A program made the position numbers and the translations under genes. The notes under the pieces are model-generated. The model worked only from the letters and a program-made list of their open reading frames with translations. It ran no database searches and was not told where the DNA came from. From positions 62,001-126,000 of the forward strand of contig JAJECN010000022.1 of assembly GCA_022821965.1 (NCBI GenBank): DNA of 64,000 nt, in the 5' to 3' direction. Below, piece after piece: positions 9,635-17,492 of this stretch (its first letter is position 1; every line of letters starts with the position of its first letter). This DNA comes from Candidatus Poribacteria bacterium (GTDB taxonomy: Bacteria > Poribacteria > WGA-4E > WGA-3G).

Positions 9635-9842
9635 TTCCGTCCAAAATACAGGTTCGTTTAGTTTTCTCTTTTGTAGCGTATCCCGTTAGGTTGCGCTAAT
9701 TGATGCACAGGAAACCAACGGTCTCCTATGCTACAAGGGGTTCTCTGCGTAATTGATGCACAGGCTAACAGCCTATGCTACAAGGGGTTCGCGGATCGGT
9801 AGCAAGGATTTGCATTGAAAATAGGTTTCCAAACTACAAAAC
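9635..9842. repeat. Two variable-stem hairpin repeats ending GCTACAAGGGG
   Basis: Two units, each starting TGATGCACAGG, carry different inverted stems (GGAAACC..GGTCTCC-like and GGCTAACAGCC) and then share the identical tail TATGCTACAAGGGGTTC. No gene is present. The arrangement of conserved flank and variable stem recurs elsewhere in the window. Confidence 0.7.
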
Positions 9843-9960
9843 TATGGTGAAATCTATAATTATGTATACACCAAAAGAGGGCGAGGATACAATCCTCGCC
9901 AGCGGGGGTGGTAGGTCTCGCTCCTATTGAAATGTAAACTTATTTTCATAATTCACCATA
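9843..9960. repeat. 118-bp MITE-like element, copy 2
   Basis: Nearly identical to the copies at 7826 and 47405, with the same inverted ends (TATGGTGAA / TTCACCATA) and hairpin core GGCGAGGATACAATCCTCGCC. Confidence 0.85.
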
Positions 9961-9989
9961 AATAGTCCTGGTCCAAAATATCTGAGTGC

Positions 9990-10017
9990 TTGACAAAAAA
10001 ATGGATTTCGCTAAAAT
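9990..10017 (+). promoter_or_regulatory. Sigma70-type promoter of the DUF1080 gene
   Basis: TTGACA, 16-bp spacer, TAAAAT, 63 bp before the ATG at 10081. An AGGAAAGGAAAA ribosome-binding region lies just before the start. Confidence 0.75.
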
Positions 10018-10080
10018 AGTGCAGGATTGTAATTCTGATTATACCAATTTGCTCATGCTTAGCATAGGAAAGGAAAACTC

Positions 10081-10704
10081 ATGACACAAACACCACCAGA
10101 ATCCGCAGTTGTTCTCTTTGACGGCACAGACCTCAGCAACTGGACAAGCCTCGATGGCAGCGAACCGGGGTGGGAAGTCGAAGACGACGCGATGCTTGTC
10201 ATCCCACGCACCGGCGACATAATAAGCAAAGAAACCTTTACGGATCACTTCGTGCATATCGAATTTAGGTGTCCGGATATGCCTGAAGCCAGCGGACAGG
10301 CAAAAGGCAACAGCGGCGTATTCCTCCAAGGCAGATATGAAGTTCAGGTCTTGGATTCCTACGGTATTGATGTCCCTGGGATGGGCGATTGCGGCGCAAT
10401 TTACAACCAGTTCGCACCGCTCGTTAACGCTTGTAAACCACCGCTTGAATGGCAGTCCTACGATATCACCTTCCGCGCACCGCGTTTCAACGACGCGGGT
10501 GAGATGACCGAAGGACCCCGCATCACCGTTATTCAGAACGGCTTGGTCATCATCAATAACGCGCAGCTGGCGGGTTCAACAGGCGGGAGCGTCGGTGAGG
10601 CTGCAGAGCCGGGTCCACTCCGCCTGCAAGATCACGGCAACGATGTTAGGTACCGGAACGTCTGGGCAGTCGCACTTCCACTTGAAGGCTCGGATCAGTA
10701 TTAG
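10081..10704 (+). CDS. DUF1080 (3-keto-disaccharide hydrolase-type) protein
   Basis: The product is a 207-aa single-domain protein of the DUF1080 family (concanavalin-like jelly roll). It starts VVLFDGTDLSNWT, the hallmark opening, and has GWEVEDDAMLV, FRCP...GNSGVFLQGRYEVQVLDS, and the closing GPLRLQDHGNDVRYRNVWA. Members hydrolyse glycosidic bonds in 3-keto-sugars or bind carbohydrate, and most are exported. This one has no clear signal peptide, so it may be cytoplasmic. It has its own promoter. The aldo-keto reductase 140 bp downstream on the same strand would fit sugar oxidation/reduction chemistry, but that link is inference. Confidence 0.88.
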   Translation: MTQTPPESAVVLFDGTDLSNWTSLDGSEPGWEVEDDAMLVIPRTGDIISKETFTDHFVHIEFRCPDMPEASGQAKGNSGVFLQGRYEVQVLDSYGIDVPGMGDCGAIYNQFAPLVNACKPPLEWQSYDITFRAPRFNDAGEMTEGPRITVIQNGLVIINNAQLAGSTGGSVGEAAEPGPLRLQDHGNDVRYRNVWAVALPLEGSDQY

Positions 10705-10843
10705 AATGGTTGTCGGTTGTCGGTTGTCGGTTGCCAGTAAAGAGATTTATTGTGGCAGCAACAAACAATCTAACTACCACAAGAGATTAACTGATGGCTG
10801 ACGACTGACAACTGACGCCTGATAACTCATAGAGAGGAATTTT
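10705..10843. repeat. Short tandem and dispersed repeats (GGTTGTC, GACTGACAACTGAC)
   Basis: The stretch GGTTGTCGGTTGTCGGTTGTCGGTTGCC is followed by GACGACTGACAACTGACGCC and GATAACTC. The same satellite-like words recur near 3681, 6460, 6610, 11800-11925, 13661-13830, 33735, 34655 and 53466. Confidence 0.65.
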
Positions 10844-11794
10844 ATGGCAACCCATCAAGATCTACCTACAATTCCGAGACGACGACTGGGAAGGACGGAA
10901 TTGAGCATCCCTGTGGTTCCGTTCGGGACGCAGGGGTTCGGAAACAACTTTGGATTCGTTTCTGACGAAGAGGCTGTCGCACTCATCAAACACTCGGTAT
11001 CGATCGGTGTGAACCACTTCGATTGCGCACGCTGCTATGGGGATTCCGCGCGGAAACTCGGTTTAGCGATGAAGGAGATCCCGCGCGAGGATGTCATCAT
11101 TACGGGTCGGCTCTGCTGCCACTCTGCAGCAAAGTGGGGTGGCTATGGAGAGGGTAGACCGGATTACTCCGCCGAACGCGCAATCGCTGACCTCGAAGAC
11201 CAACTCCAACTTCTCAACATCGACTACTTCGACGGCATGCTCATCCACGACCCAGGCGAGATTGATCCAACGCTCGAAAAGGGTGGCACACTTGACGGTT
11301 TGCTCCAGTGTAAAGCGCGTGGACTCGTGAACTACCTTGGATATGGGATGCGTCAGCACGATTTCCACCTCAAGGCGATGGCAACAGGCGATGTAGATCT
11401 CATCCTCTGCTTCAACGACTATAACCTCATCCGGCAGACTGCCGCTGACGAGGTACTGCCCGCCGCTGCTGAAGCGGACATCGGTGTTATGAACGGCTGG
11501 TCAATCCTACGCGGTATCCTCACAGGCGTTGATATCGATGCTGAAATTGAACGTGGACGCTGGAAAAAAGAAGGTGATGTTGCGGCAGCATACCCAATTT
11601 GGGAATGGTGCGTTGAAGAAGGCATAAGTTTGCTTCAACTTGCACTCCAGTTCTGTCTGAAAGAAGATCGGATTCAAGGCAACAACATCGGGAGTCTCAA
11701 CGTTGAGCAACTCGAAGCAAACGTCCGAGCCGCCAGCACCCCGTTGCCTGATGAAGTCTGGGAAAAATACGAAGCATGCTTCGGGGATAATTAG
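10844..11794 (+). CDS. Aldo/keto reductase
   Basis: NAD(P)H-dependent carbonyl reductase with a TIM barrel, 316 aa. It opens RRRLGRTELSIPVVPFGTQGFGN, typical of the family. The catalytic tetrad can be placed: Asp in NHFDCARCYGDS, Tyr in the same motif (CYG), Lys in AMKEIPREDVIITG, and His in DGMLIHD. Later barrel strands include VNYLGYGMRQHD and GVMNGWSILRG, and the cofactor end has the C-terminal helix pattern IGSLNVEQLEANVRA. The substrate is unknown. The ATG has GAGAGGAATTTT ahead of it. Genes of this group often sit with dioxygenase and sugar genes in similar genomes. Confidence 0.9.
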   Translation: MATHQDLPTIPRRRLGRTELSIPVVPFGTQGFGNNFGFVSDEEAVALIKHSVSIGVNHFDCARCYGDSARKLGLAMKEIPREDVIITGRLCCHSAAKWGGYGEGRPDYSAERAIADLEDQLQLLNIDYFDGMLIHDPGEIDPTLEKGGTLDGLLQCKARGLVNYLGYGMRQHDFHLKAMATGDVDLILCFNDYNLIRQTAADEVLPAAAEADIGVMNGWSILRGILTGVDIDAEIERGRWKKEGDVAAAYPIWEWCVEEGISLLQLALQFCLKEDRIQGNNIGSLNVEQLEANVRAASTPLPDEVWEKYEACFGDN

Positions 11795-11930
11795 CGGTTG
11801 ACTGTCGGAGACCATCAGTCGCCAGTTTTCCCAACAAAAGCAGGCGCGGTTTACAACCGCGCCGAACCTGTCACCGAACCCATTTACCGACAACTGATAA
11901 CTGAAAACTATTCCTCTGATAACTCTAACC
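11795..11930. repeat. Intergenic repeats including an 8-bp-stem hairpin
   Basis: It contains GGCGCGGTT-tac-AACCGCGCC (11843-11863), related to other GCGGTT/AACCGC hairpins in the window. ACAACTGATAACTGAAAACT and CTGATAACTC satellite words follow. Confidence 0.6.
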
Positions 11931-13658
11931 ATGAAACAGCACCGCTTATTATGGGCATTTAAATTCCTTTTGCCCTACAAGTACCTCTATCTCTTCGGAA
12001 TTCTCTGTAGCCTCGCAATGGGAGCGGCGCAGCTCATAATCCCTTGGGTCCGAAAACTCATCATTGATGATGGACTTATTCAGCAAAACAACGAAGCCCT
12101 AATTACAGCGATCTTGATTTTTGGTGGTGTCGTGGTACTGTCTATCGCACTCACTTGGGGAATGAACTTAGCCTTTGCTTTCGTAACGGGTCGCTACGCC
12201 GCGGATATGCGCACAGGTATCTTCAAACATCTCCGCAGCCTTTCGGTATCCTACTTTCATGGTGAACGCACCGGACAGATTATATCAAGGCTAACTAATG
12301 ATGTACCGGTCATAAAAGACACTGTTACTTCCACCCTTACGCAGCTTGCAACCCAAATACTCAGCTTGACTTTGGCTTTCATTGTCGCCCTAAGAATCGA
12401 ACCTAAACTAACACTCATCATGCTGCCAGTCATCTGTGCAGCAGGTTTGCAGACACTGATTTTCGCGCCATTTAATCGGCGTGTCGGTCGTGCCCGCCAA
12501 GACTATGCCGCCGACGTTTTATCAGAGTTACATGAAGGTATCACAGGCTCTAAGGAAATACTGGCATTCGGTCGTTCAAATTGGCAGATCGCTCAATTTC
12601 GGGAGCTGTTTCTACGTTTGGTGGGTGTGGAGCGAAGACAGGCTGTTGTACAATCTGCTTCTTTCTCAGTAACATATCTTTTTATGTGGATACCGTCGCT
12701 CCTCCTATTTTTGCTGGGCGGCAGACTTGTGGTGCAGGGCGAGATGACTGTCGGTACTCTTTTTGCCTTCATCGGTTACGTTGAAGCGATGGCCTCCCCG
12801 ATCCGTTCATTCCAAGGAAGCATTGGTAGGATACAAACAGCGATGGGAGCCGTAGATCGGATTAATGAGTTCATGAATGTTCAACCGCAGGTATCGGAAC
12901 TACCCACAGCAAAACCGTTGCAGAATGTCGAAGGGACTCTCACAATGGAGAGCGTCTCTTTCGCATACGAACCTGAAAAACCGGTCGTTCAGGATATTAC
13001 CTTTACGATTCCGGCGCGTCAAAAAGTGGCGATCGTCGGCGCAAGCGGTGTCGGAAAAAGTACACTTGTAGACCTCCTACTCCGTTTTTACGACCCTCAA
13101 CAAGGGAAAATATACATTGACGGATTCGACATTCGCGAAGCGACACTCGACTCCCTCCGCTCCCAAATAGCGGTCGTCTTTCAAGACCCTTTCCTATTTG
13201 CTGGCACAGTCCGAGACAACATCCGATTCGGGAGACTTGATGCCAGCGATGAAGAAGTCGTCGCTGCGGCGAAAGCGGCTAACGCCGACCAATTTATTTC
13301 GCAGCTGCAGCATGGTTACGACACACCGATTGGCGAGCAAGGCGTTACGTTGTCGGGTGGCGAAAGACAGCGGATCGCCATTGCCCGCGCGGTTCTAAAG
13401 AACCCTAAAATTCTCCTGTTAGACGAAGCGACTTCAGCCCTCGACAATCGGACAGAACGAGAGATATGGGAAGCACTAGCGCATTTGATGGAAGGCAAAA
13501 CCGTCCTGATTATCGCGCATCGGCTTTCAACCGTCACTCAGGCGGACCAGATTATTGTGCTCGTAGATGGGAAAATCGCAGAAATCGGAAATCACGAAGA
13601 ATTACGCCGCGCCGAGGGACCCTATACAGATATTTTCGCGATGCAACGCGCAAGTTGA
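11931..13658 (+). CDS. MsbA-like ABC exporter (fused permease-ATPase)
   Basis: This 575-aa half-transporter would homodimerise to export lipids or hydrophobic compounds. Residues 1-310 form the type I exporter membrane domain, with six TM segments beginning YLYLFGILCSLAMGAAQLI and the coupling motif RTGQIISRLTNDV. The C-terminal ATPase has Walker A GASGVGKST, the Q-loop VVFQDPFLFAGTV, signature LSGGERQRIA, Walker B ILLLDEATSALD and the H-loop IAHRLSTV, all intact. It has the usual length. No periplasmic adaptor lies nearby. An LpxL-type acyltransferase at 49 kb would be consistent with a lipid-A-like substrate, but this is speculative. Confidence 0.93.
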   Translation: MKQHRLLWAFKFLLPYKYLYLFGILCSLAMGAAQLIIPWVRKLIIDDGLIQQNNEALITAILIFGGVVVLSIALTWGMNLAFAFVTGRYAADMRTGIFKHLRSLSVSYFHGERTGQIISRLTNDVPVIKDTVTSTLTQLATQILSLTLAFIVALRIEPKLTLIMLPVICAAGLQTLIFAPFNRRVGRARQDYAADVLSELHEGITGSKEILAFGRSNWQIAQFRELFLRLVGVERRQAVVQSASFSVTYLFMWIPSLLLFLLGGRLVVQGEMTVGTLFAFIGYVEAMASPIRSFQGSIGRIQTAMGAVDRINEFMNVQPQVSELPTAKPLQNVEGTLTMESVSFAYEPEKPVVQDITFTIPARQKVAIVGASGVGKSTLVDLLLRFYDPQQGKIYIDGFDIREATLDSLRSQIAVVFQDPFLFAGTVRDNIRFGRLDASDEEVVAAAKAANADQFISQLQHGYDTPIGEQGVTLSGGERQRIAIARAVLKNPKILLLDEATSALDNRTEREIWEALAHLMEGKTVLIIAHRLSTVTQADQIIVLVDGKIAEIGNHEELRRAEGPYTDIFAMQRAS

Positions 13659-13829
13659 ATGGCTATCAGTCCTCAGTACTCAGTTATCAGTACGATTTTT
13701 CTGCGAAAAATCTTTCAGTGAGCAGTTGCCAGTTAAGGAAACCTGATGAACCAGACTCTCACTACGAGGCACTCTTAACTGGTAACTCGTAACTGGAAAC
13801 TGGTAACTATTCCCTCTGACAACTGACAA
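13659..13829. repeat. Intergenic satellite words
   Basis: Runs of TCAGTACTCAGTTATCAGTAC, GTAACTCGTAACTGGAAACTGG and CTGACAACTGACAACTATAAC fill the gap. No gene or clear terminator is seen. Confidence 0.5.
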
Positions 13830-14906
13830 CTATAACTCATCCAAAAACTTATGCGTCACACGTGGGAGTGGATAATCTCGTAGTGCTGCAACCTCAATCC
13901 ACTTCGCGTCTCTCGGTCCATTCAGAACAACCTCGCCTGCTTGATAATCGCATTCAAACACATCTACGACGACCTTGAAATGGGTGTAGGCGTGCCTGAC
14001 ACGGGTGAGGTATCGCACGTTGGTGACAGAGAGGTTGACGACATCGGCAATATGACGAATGCAAGCGGTTTCGGCGGTTTCACCATCGGCGAGTTGCCCA
14101 CCGGGAAACTCCCAGAGTCCACCGAGTAGTCCATCCAGCTGCCGTTGCGTAATCAATACCTCACCTGCCCTATAGATAACCCCAACGGCGATGTGATGTT
14201 CAGGAACAGGTTTCGTCTCCCGTCGCTTCGGGAATTCGGCTTGGTACCCTGTGTGGAACGCCTCACAAAAGGAATTCACGGGACAGACAAGACAGACTGG
14301 CGATTGCGGGCGACACATCGTTGCCCCCAACTCCATCATCGCCTGATTGAAAAGTCCCGGCACGTTTTGATCCAAGAGTTCATCCGCTTTCGCCTGAAAC
14401 AACTTCGCTGACTTTGCGTCGTTAATCGGTGCGTCCATCAGAAACAGGCGCGCCAGCACGCGTTTGATGTTTCCATCCACAGCGGCATACGGCGCGTCAA
14501 AAGCGATGCTCTGCACCGCCGCTGCACTATAATCGCCGACACCGGGCAATTTCCGAAAGGTGGCATAGTCCTGTGGCACCTTCCCATCCAATTCGTTCAC
14601 AATAACCTGTGCTGCCTTGTGGAGATTCCGTGCCCTCGCATAATACCCCAAGCCTTCCCATACCTTCAGTACATCTTGTAGCGGCGCGACTGCCAAACGC
14701 TGCACATCTGGAAAACGTTCAATGAATCTCTCATAGTATCCGACGACCTTCTTGACCTGCGTCTGTTGGAGCATCACCTCGGAGATCCAAATGCGGTAGG
14801 GATCGTCTGTGTTCCGCCACGGCATGTCGCGCTGGTACTTCTTGAACCACGCTACGAGCGCGTCTCGGAAATCTTGGTAGTGTTCGGGTAAGGGTTTTTT
14901 GTGCAT
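13830..14906 (-). CDS. mutY: A/G-specific adenine DNA glycosylase
   Basis: MutY removes adenine mispaired with 8-oxoguanine. At 358 aa it has the full architecture. The HhH-GPD domain has the catalytic Glu in WISEVMLQQTQV, the helix-hairpin-helix LPGVGDYSAAAV and the catalytic Asp in YAAVDGNIKRVLARL. The iron-sulfur cluster loop is C-x6-C-x2-C-x5-C (CRPQSPVCLVCPVNSFC). A C-terminal NUDIX-like MutT domain for 8-oxoG recognition holds GLLGGLWEFPGGQLADGETAETA. It is convergent with the ABC exporter and monocistronic. Confidence 0.97.
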   Translation of the reverse strand: MHKKPLPEHYQDFRDALVAWFKKYQRDMPWRNTDDPYRIWISEVMLQQTQVKKVVGYYERFIERFPDVQRLAVAPLQDVLKVWEGLGYYARARNLHKAAQVIVNELDGKVPQDYATFRKLPGVGDYSAAAVQSIAFDAPYAAVDGNIKRVLARLFLMDAPINDAKSAKLFQAKADELLDQNVPGLFNQAMMELGATMCRPQSPVCLVCPVNSFCEAFHTGYQAEFPKRRETKPVPEHHIAVGVIYRAGEVLITQRQLDGLLGGLWEFPGGQLADGETAETACIRHIADVVNLSVTNVRYLTRVRHAYTHFKVVVDVFECDYQAGEVVLNGPRDAKWIEVAALRDYPLPRVTHKFLDEL

Positions 14907-14916
14907 ATTTATCTGA

Positions 14917-15027
14917 ATCGCGGATTGTCGCGGATTTCACGGATTTCGCGGATTTTGGGTATTCTTGTTTTTAGATTTTTTGTCTGAAGCAGGATTTTCA
15001 GGATTCACGGATTTTCAGGATTAGAGC
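14917..15027. repeat. Short direct repeats (CGCGGATTTCACGGATTT / CAGGATTTTCAGGATT)
   Basis: The words CGCGGATT, CACGGATTTC and TTTCAGGATT are repeated several times between mutY and the FGE-fold gene. No coding sequence is present. Confidence 0.6.
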
Positions 15028-15073
15028 GGCTGTCGGATTGACACGTGATTTTTGGGCATTGATTGCCGATGGT

Positions 15074-15796
15074 TTATTCGTCATCCATGGCAATCCGGAA
15101 GCCGACGCTATGAATAGCCTGTATCGGTTCATACGCGGCACGGTTGGCACAGCGTGCGGCGAACTCACCTCGGGCAATCCATGAACCGCCACGAATCACC
15201 TTCCGGCGACCTTCGCTTGCGCCGATTGGATTCTCCGCAGGCGAGTATTTATATGTCTCCATGTGAAACCAATCGGAACACCAATCGTAGGCGTTGCCCG
15301 CCATATCGTAGCATCCGTAAGGACTCACACCGGACGGATAACTCCCGACAGGCATCAACCGCTTATTCCCCGATTCCGATGTGTTTGTCCTACTCGCATC
15401 CCATATATCTCCCCAAGGATACTCGCGAGCATCGGTGCCGCGTGCTGCTTTCTCCCACTCCGCCTCTGTCGGCAAGCGATATTCCGCGTTTTCAAGTGAA
15501 CCGAGCCACTCCAAAAAATGGGTCGCATCGTTCCAGCTCACACCAACGACTGGGAAATCGGGCGCGTTGAGATGTTCTTCTGTCCAGAACAGCGGTTGTG
15601 GATGTCCCGTCGCTTCTACAAATCGGGCGTACTGTGCGTTCGTGACCTGATACGTGCCGATGGCGTAAGCATCGAGTTGGACACTGCGTTGGGGTTCTTC
15701 TGGATCGGTTTTCCGCATTCCAGTCGGAATCGTTCCCATCGTGAACTCACCAGCGGGGATATGGATTAAAGGATAGTCAAATGTTTCGATGTGCAT
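15074..15796 (-). CDS. Formylglycine-generating-enzyme-fold protein lacking the catalytic cysteines
   Basis: A 240-aa SUMF1/FGE-sulfatase-domain protein (C-type-lectin-like fold). Family marks are FTMGTIPTG, VTNAQYARFVEATGH, PVVGVSWNDATHFLEWLG, YRLPTEAEWEKAARG, YPWGD, MAGNAYDWCSDWF and VIRGGSW...VGFRIA. True FGE uses two cysteines just after the GGS(Y/F) motif. Here the stretch is GGSWIARGEFAARCANRA, and only the later Cys that aligns with the RCAAR motif remains. It is therefore unlikely to convert cysteine to formylglycine in sulfatases. Related non-catalytic members act as binding modules or in sulfoxide synthase-like chemistry. No signal peptide is apparent and no sulfatase gene lies nearby. 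Confidence 0.85.
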   Translation of the reverse strand: MHIETFDYPLIHIPAGEFTMGTIPTGMRKTDPEEPQRSVQLDAYAIGTYQVTNAQYARFVEATGHPQPLFWTEEHLNAPDFPVVGVSWNDATHFLEWLGSLENAEYRLPTEAEWEKAARGTDAREYPWGDIWDASRTNTSESGNKRLMPVGSYPSGVSPYGCYDMAGNAYDWCSDWFHMETYKYSPAENPIGASEGRRKVIRGGSWIARGEFAARCANRAAYEPIQAIHSVGFRIAMDDE

Positions 15797-16131
15797 GTAG
15801 GCGCGTTCGTCCTCTGATACAGCGTTACAATAACAGTGTTAGTATAGCACATCACTAACTTCTGTTTCAATTTCTTCTGTAGGCGCGAACTCCCGGTCGC
15901 GATACGCATTGACTTATGATTGGAAACTGAACACCTCTGAATAACTAACGAAATACCTTTGATTTTTTGGCTAACCTATGATACACTTTGAAATACGCCT
16001 TGTGTCCCATATATTGACGATAAAACAAGAATACACGATGAACTCCGTTCAGAGTATAATCTGAGAAACTTGCGAGTGCGAAAGTTCGGTTCTGCACGTA
16101 AACAGTTTGGTGATTTTGCCAAGAAGGTCCT
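15797..16131. other. Promoter-bearing intergenic region before the HNH gene
   Basis: There is no gene in this 335-bp gap. The promoter TTGATT-N17-TACACT (15959-15987) drives the HNH gene, leaving a leader of about 145 nt. The rest is unremarkable. Confidence 0.5.
15959..15987 (+). promoter_or_regulatory. Sigma70-type promoter of the HNH endonuclease gene
   Basis: TTGATT, 17-bp spacer, TACACT. It implies a long leader of about 145 nt before the start codon at 16138. Confidence 0.6.
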
Positions 16132-16137
16132 GTGAGA

Positions 16138-17043
16138 ATGACAAGAGAAGAAATTATTGAGAAATTTCAGAATTTGAATATATGGAAGAGCAAAGATCAA
16201 CGGGCAGTGCATAAGCCGTTATTAGTTCTATACGTAATTGGAAAATTGCTGCGTGGTGAAAATAGGCTCATTTCATACGCTGATGTAGAAGACGACCTTC
16301 GGAATTTGCTAAAAGAGTTTGGACCATTGAAACCAAATCACCGCCCTCAGTATCCATTTTGGCGGTTGCGAAATGAAAAAGATAGAATCTGGGAAATACC
16401 TGATGCCCACGGAATTCAGGAATACATACGAAAGGATGGAACTTCAACTGGTGATGCTCGTATAGCAGATTTAAGACGTTACGGTGTAGGTGGTTTTCCT
16501 GAACCTATAGCCTATCAACTTCGGCAACAGCCGCAAATCGCTTTTGAGGTTGTACAGAACCTATTAAATTCCCATTTTCCATTCTCGTATCATAGTGATA
16601 TTTTACAGACAGTCGGGATAGTGCTTCCGTTCCTACAGTTCCAATCTCGGATTCCAGACTTCCGAGAAAATGTCCTAAGAGCCTACAATTATAGCTGCGC
16701 TGTTTGTGGTTTTGATGTGAAGTTACGAAATCAGCCCGTTGCCTTGGAAGCTTCCCACATAAAATGGCACCAAGCAGGCGGCCCTGATACAGAAGTCAAT
16801 GGATTAGCACTCTGTTCCTTACATCATAAACTATTTGACCGTGGGGTTTTTACGTTGTCATCAAAGTTAAAAATCCTCGTTTCAGAATATGCTTATGGAT
16901 CTGTCGGTTTTGACGAATGGCTGATGAAATTTCATAATAAAGAGATTAATTTTCCGCAGAGGCGAGCGTACCATCCTCACGAAGATTTTATAGATTGGCA
17001 TCTCAGAGAAGTATTCAAATGGCCTGAGCGTGAAAAAATTTGA
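16138..17043 (+). CDS. HNH endonuclease of the phosphorothioate-DNA-binding (McrA-like) family
   Basis: A 301-aa type IV-like endonuclease. The N-terminal half (about residues 1-150) matches the sulfur-binding-domain family: RAVHKPLLVLYVIGKL near residue 25 and HRPQYPFWRLRNE near residue 75. In ScoMcrA a Tyr-Pro pair lines the sulfur pocket, and the YPFWRL motif could provide it. The C-terminal HNH is intact: zinc cysteines CAVC, catalytic region LEASHIKWHQ, and NGLALCSLHHKLFDRGVF. Members cut near phosphorothioated sites in foreign DNA. Lying beside a PT-writing locus is unexpected (see findings). GTG 16132 and ATG 16138 are both possible; AAGAAGG lies 10 nt from the ATG, which I chose. It has its own promoter and a 449-bp gap to the operon. 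PT-binding is inferred, not shown. Confidence 0.8.
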   Translation: MTREEIIEKFQNLNIWKSKDQRAVHKPLLVLYVIGKLLRGENRLISYADVEDDLRNLLKEFGPLKPNHRPQYPFWRLRNEKDRIWEIPDAHGIQEYIRKDGTSTGDARIADLRRYGVGGFPEPIAYQLRQQPQIAFEVVQNLLNSHFPFSYHSDILQTVGIVLPFLQFQSRIPDFRENVLRAYNYSCAVCGFDVKLRNQPVALEASHIKWHQAGGPDTEVNGLALCSLHHKLFDRGVFTLSSKLKILVSEYAYGSVGFDEWLMKFHNKEINFPQRRAYHPHEDFIDWHLREVFKWPEREKI

Positions 17044-17492
17044 CATTTAAAACATAATTGTGTTAGAATCTAAGTAAATATTGAATAAACTGGAATTCCT
17101 AATTTCAGTTTAAGATACAATACAACTAAATCTGATATTTTGATACCTAATCAGTAAACGTAATGAAAAATCGAGATATAAAAACTGCTGTCAATACACT
17201 ACATAGAACTGATGACAACTGCCCTGTCCGGCAATTCTTCGCGTCCTTTAGTCCCTTATGTCTATTGGGCTTGAATAACAAGCCGATTTACCCCCCCCCA
17301 CTTTACAAACGATAAGCGTTTTACTATACAAAATATTTACGGCATCTGCCAATGCTCCGCGCCCGCGCGTCATCTTGCTCGATGGCATTCCATGTGGGTT
17401 GTTTTTATTGTCATATTTTCCGCTGTTACTCTCACTTTTTTCCCCCTATTGCTGTCTGCATCAGGAACTGTTCTATTTCGGGAGGACGAGAT
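17044..17492. other. Leader region of the phosphorothioation operon
   Basis: This 449-bp gap is not coding, although the ORF track extends the DUF4007 frame upstream to 17352 through cysteine-rich, unfamiliar sequence. It contains a C9-10 homopolymer near 17291, a promoter (17302-17330) and GGAGG at 17481-17485. Confidence 0.6.
17302..17330 (+). promoter_or_regulatory. Sigma70-type promoter of the PT operon
   Basis: TTTACA, 17-bp spacer, TATACA, about 160 bp upstream of the proposed TTG start at 17493. The match is good but not perfect. Confidence 0.6.

Noticed and set aside
9600-10080. Possible CRISPR array from the repeated TGATGCACAGG...TACAAGGGG units
   Set aside because: Only two units, palindromic stems, no regular spacers and no cas genes; they match dispersed hairpin repeats.
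17352-17492. N-terminal extension of the DUF4007 ORF as a signal or metal-binding segment
   Set aside because: Cysteine-rich sequence is unlike DUF4007 homologues and lies upstream of a perfect GGAGG-N7-TTG start.
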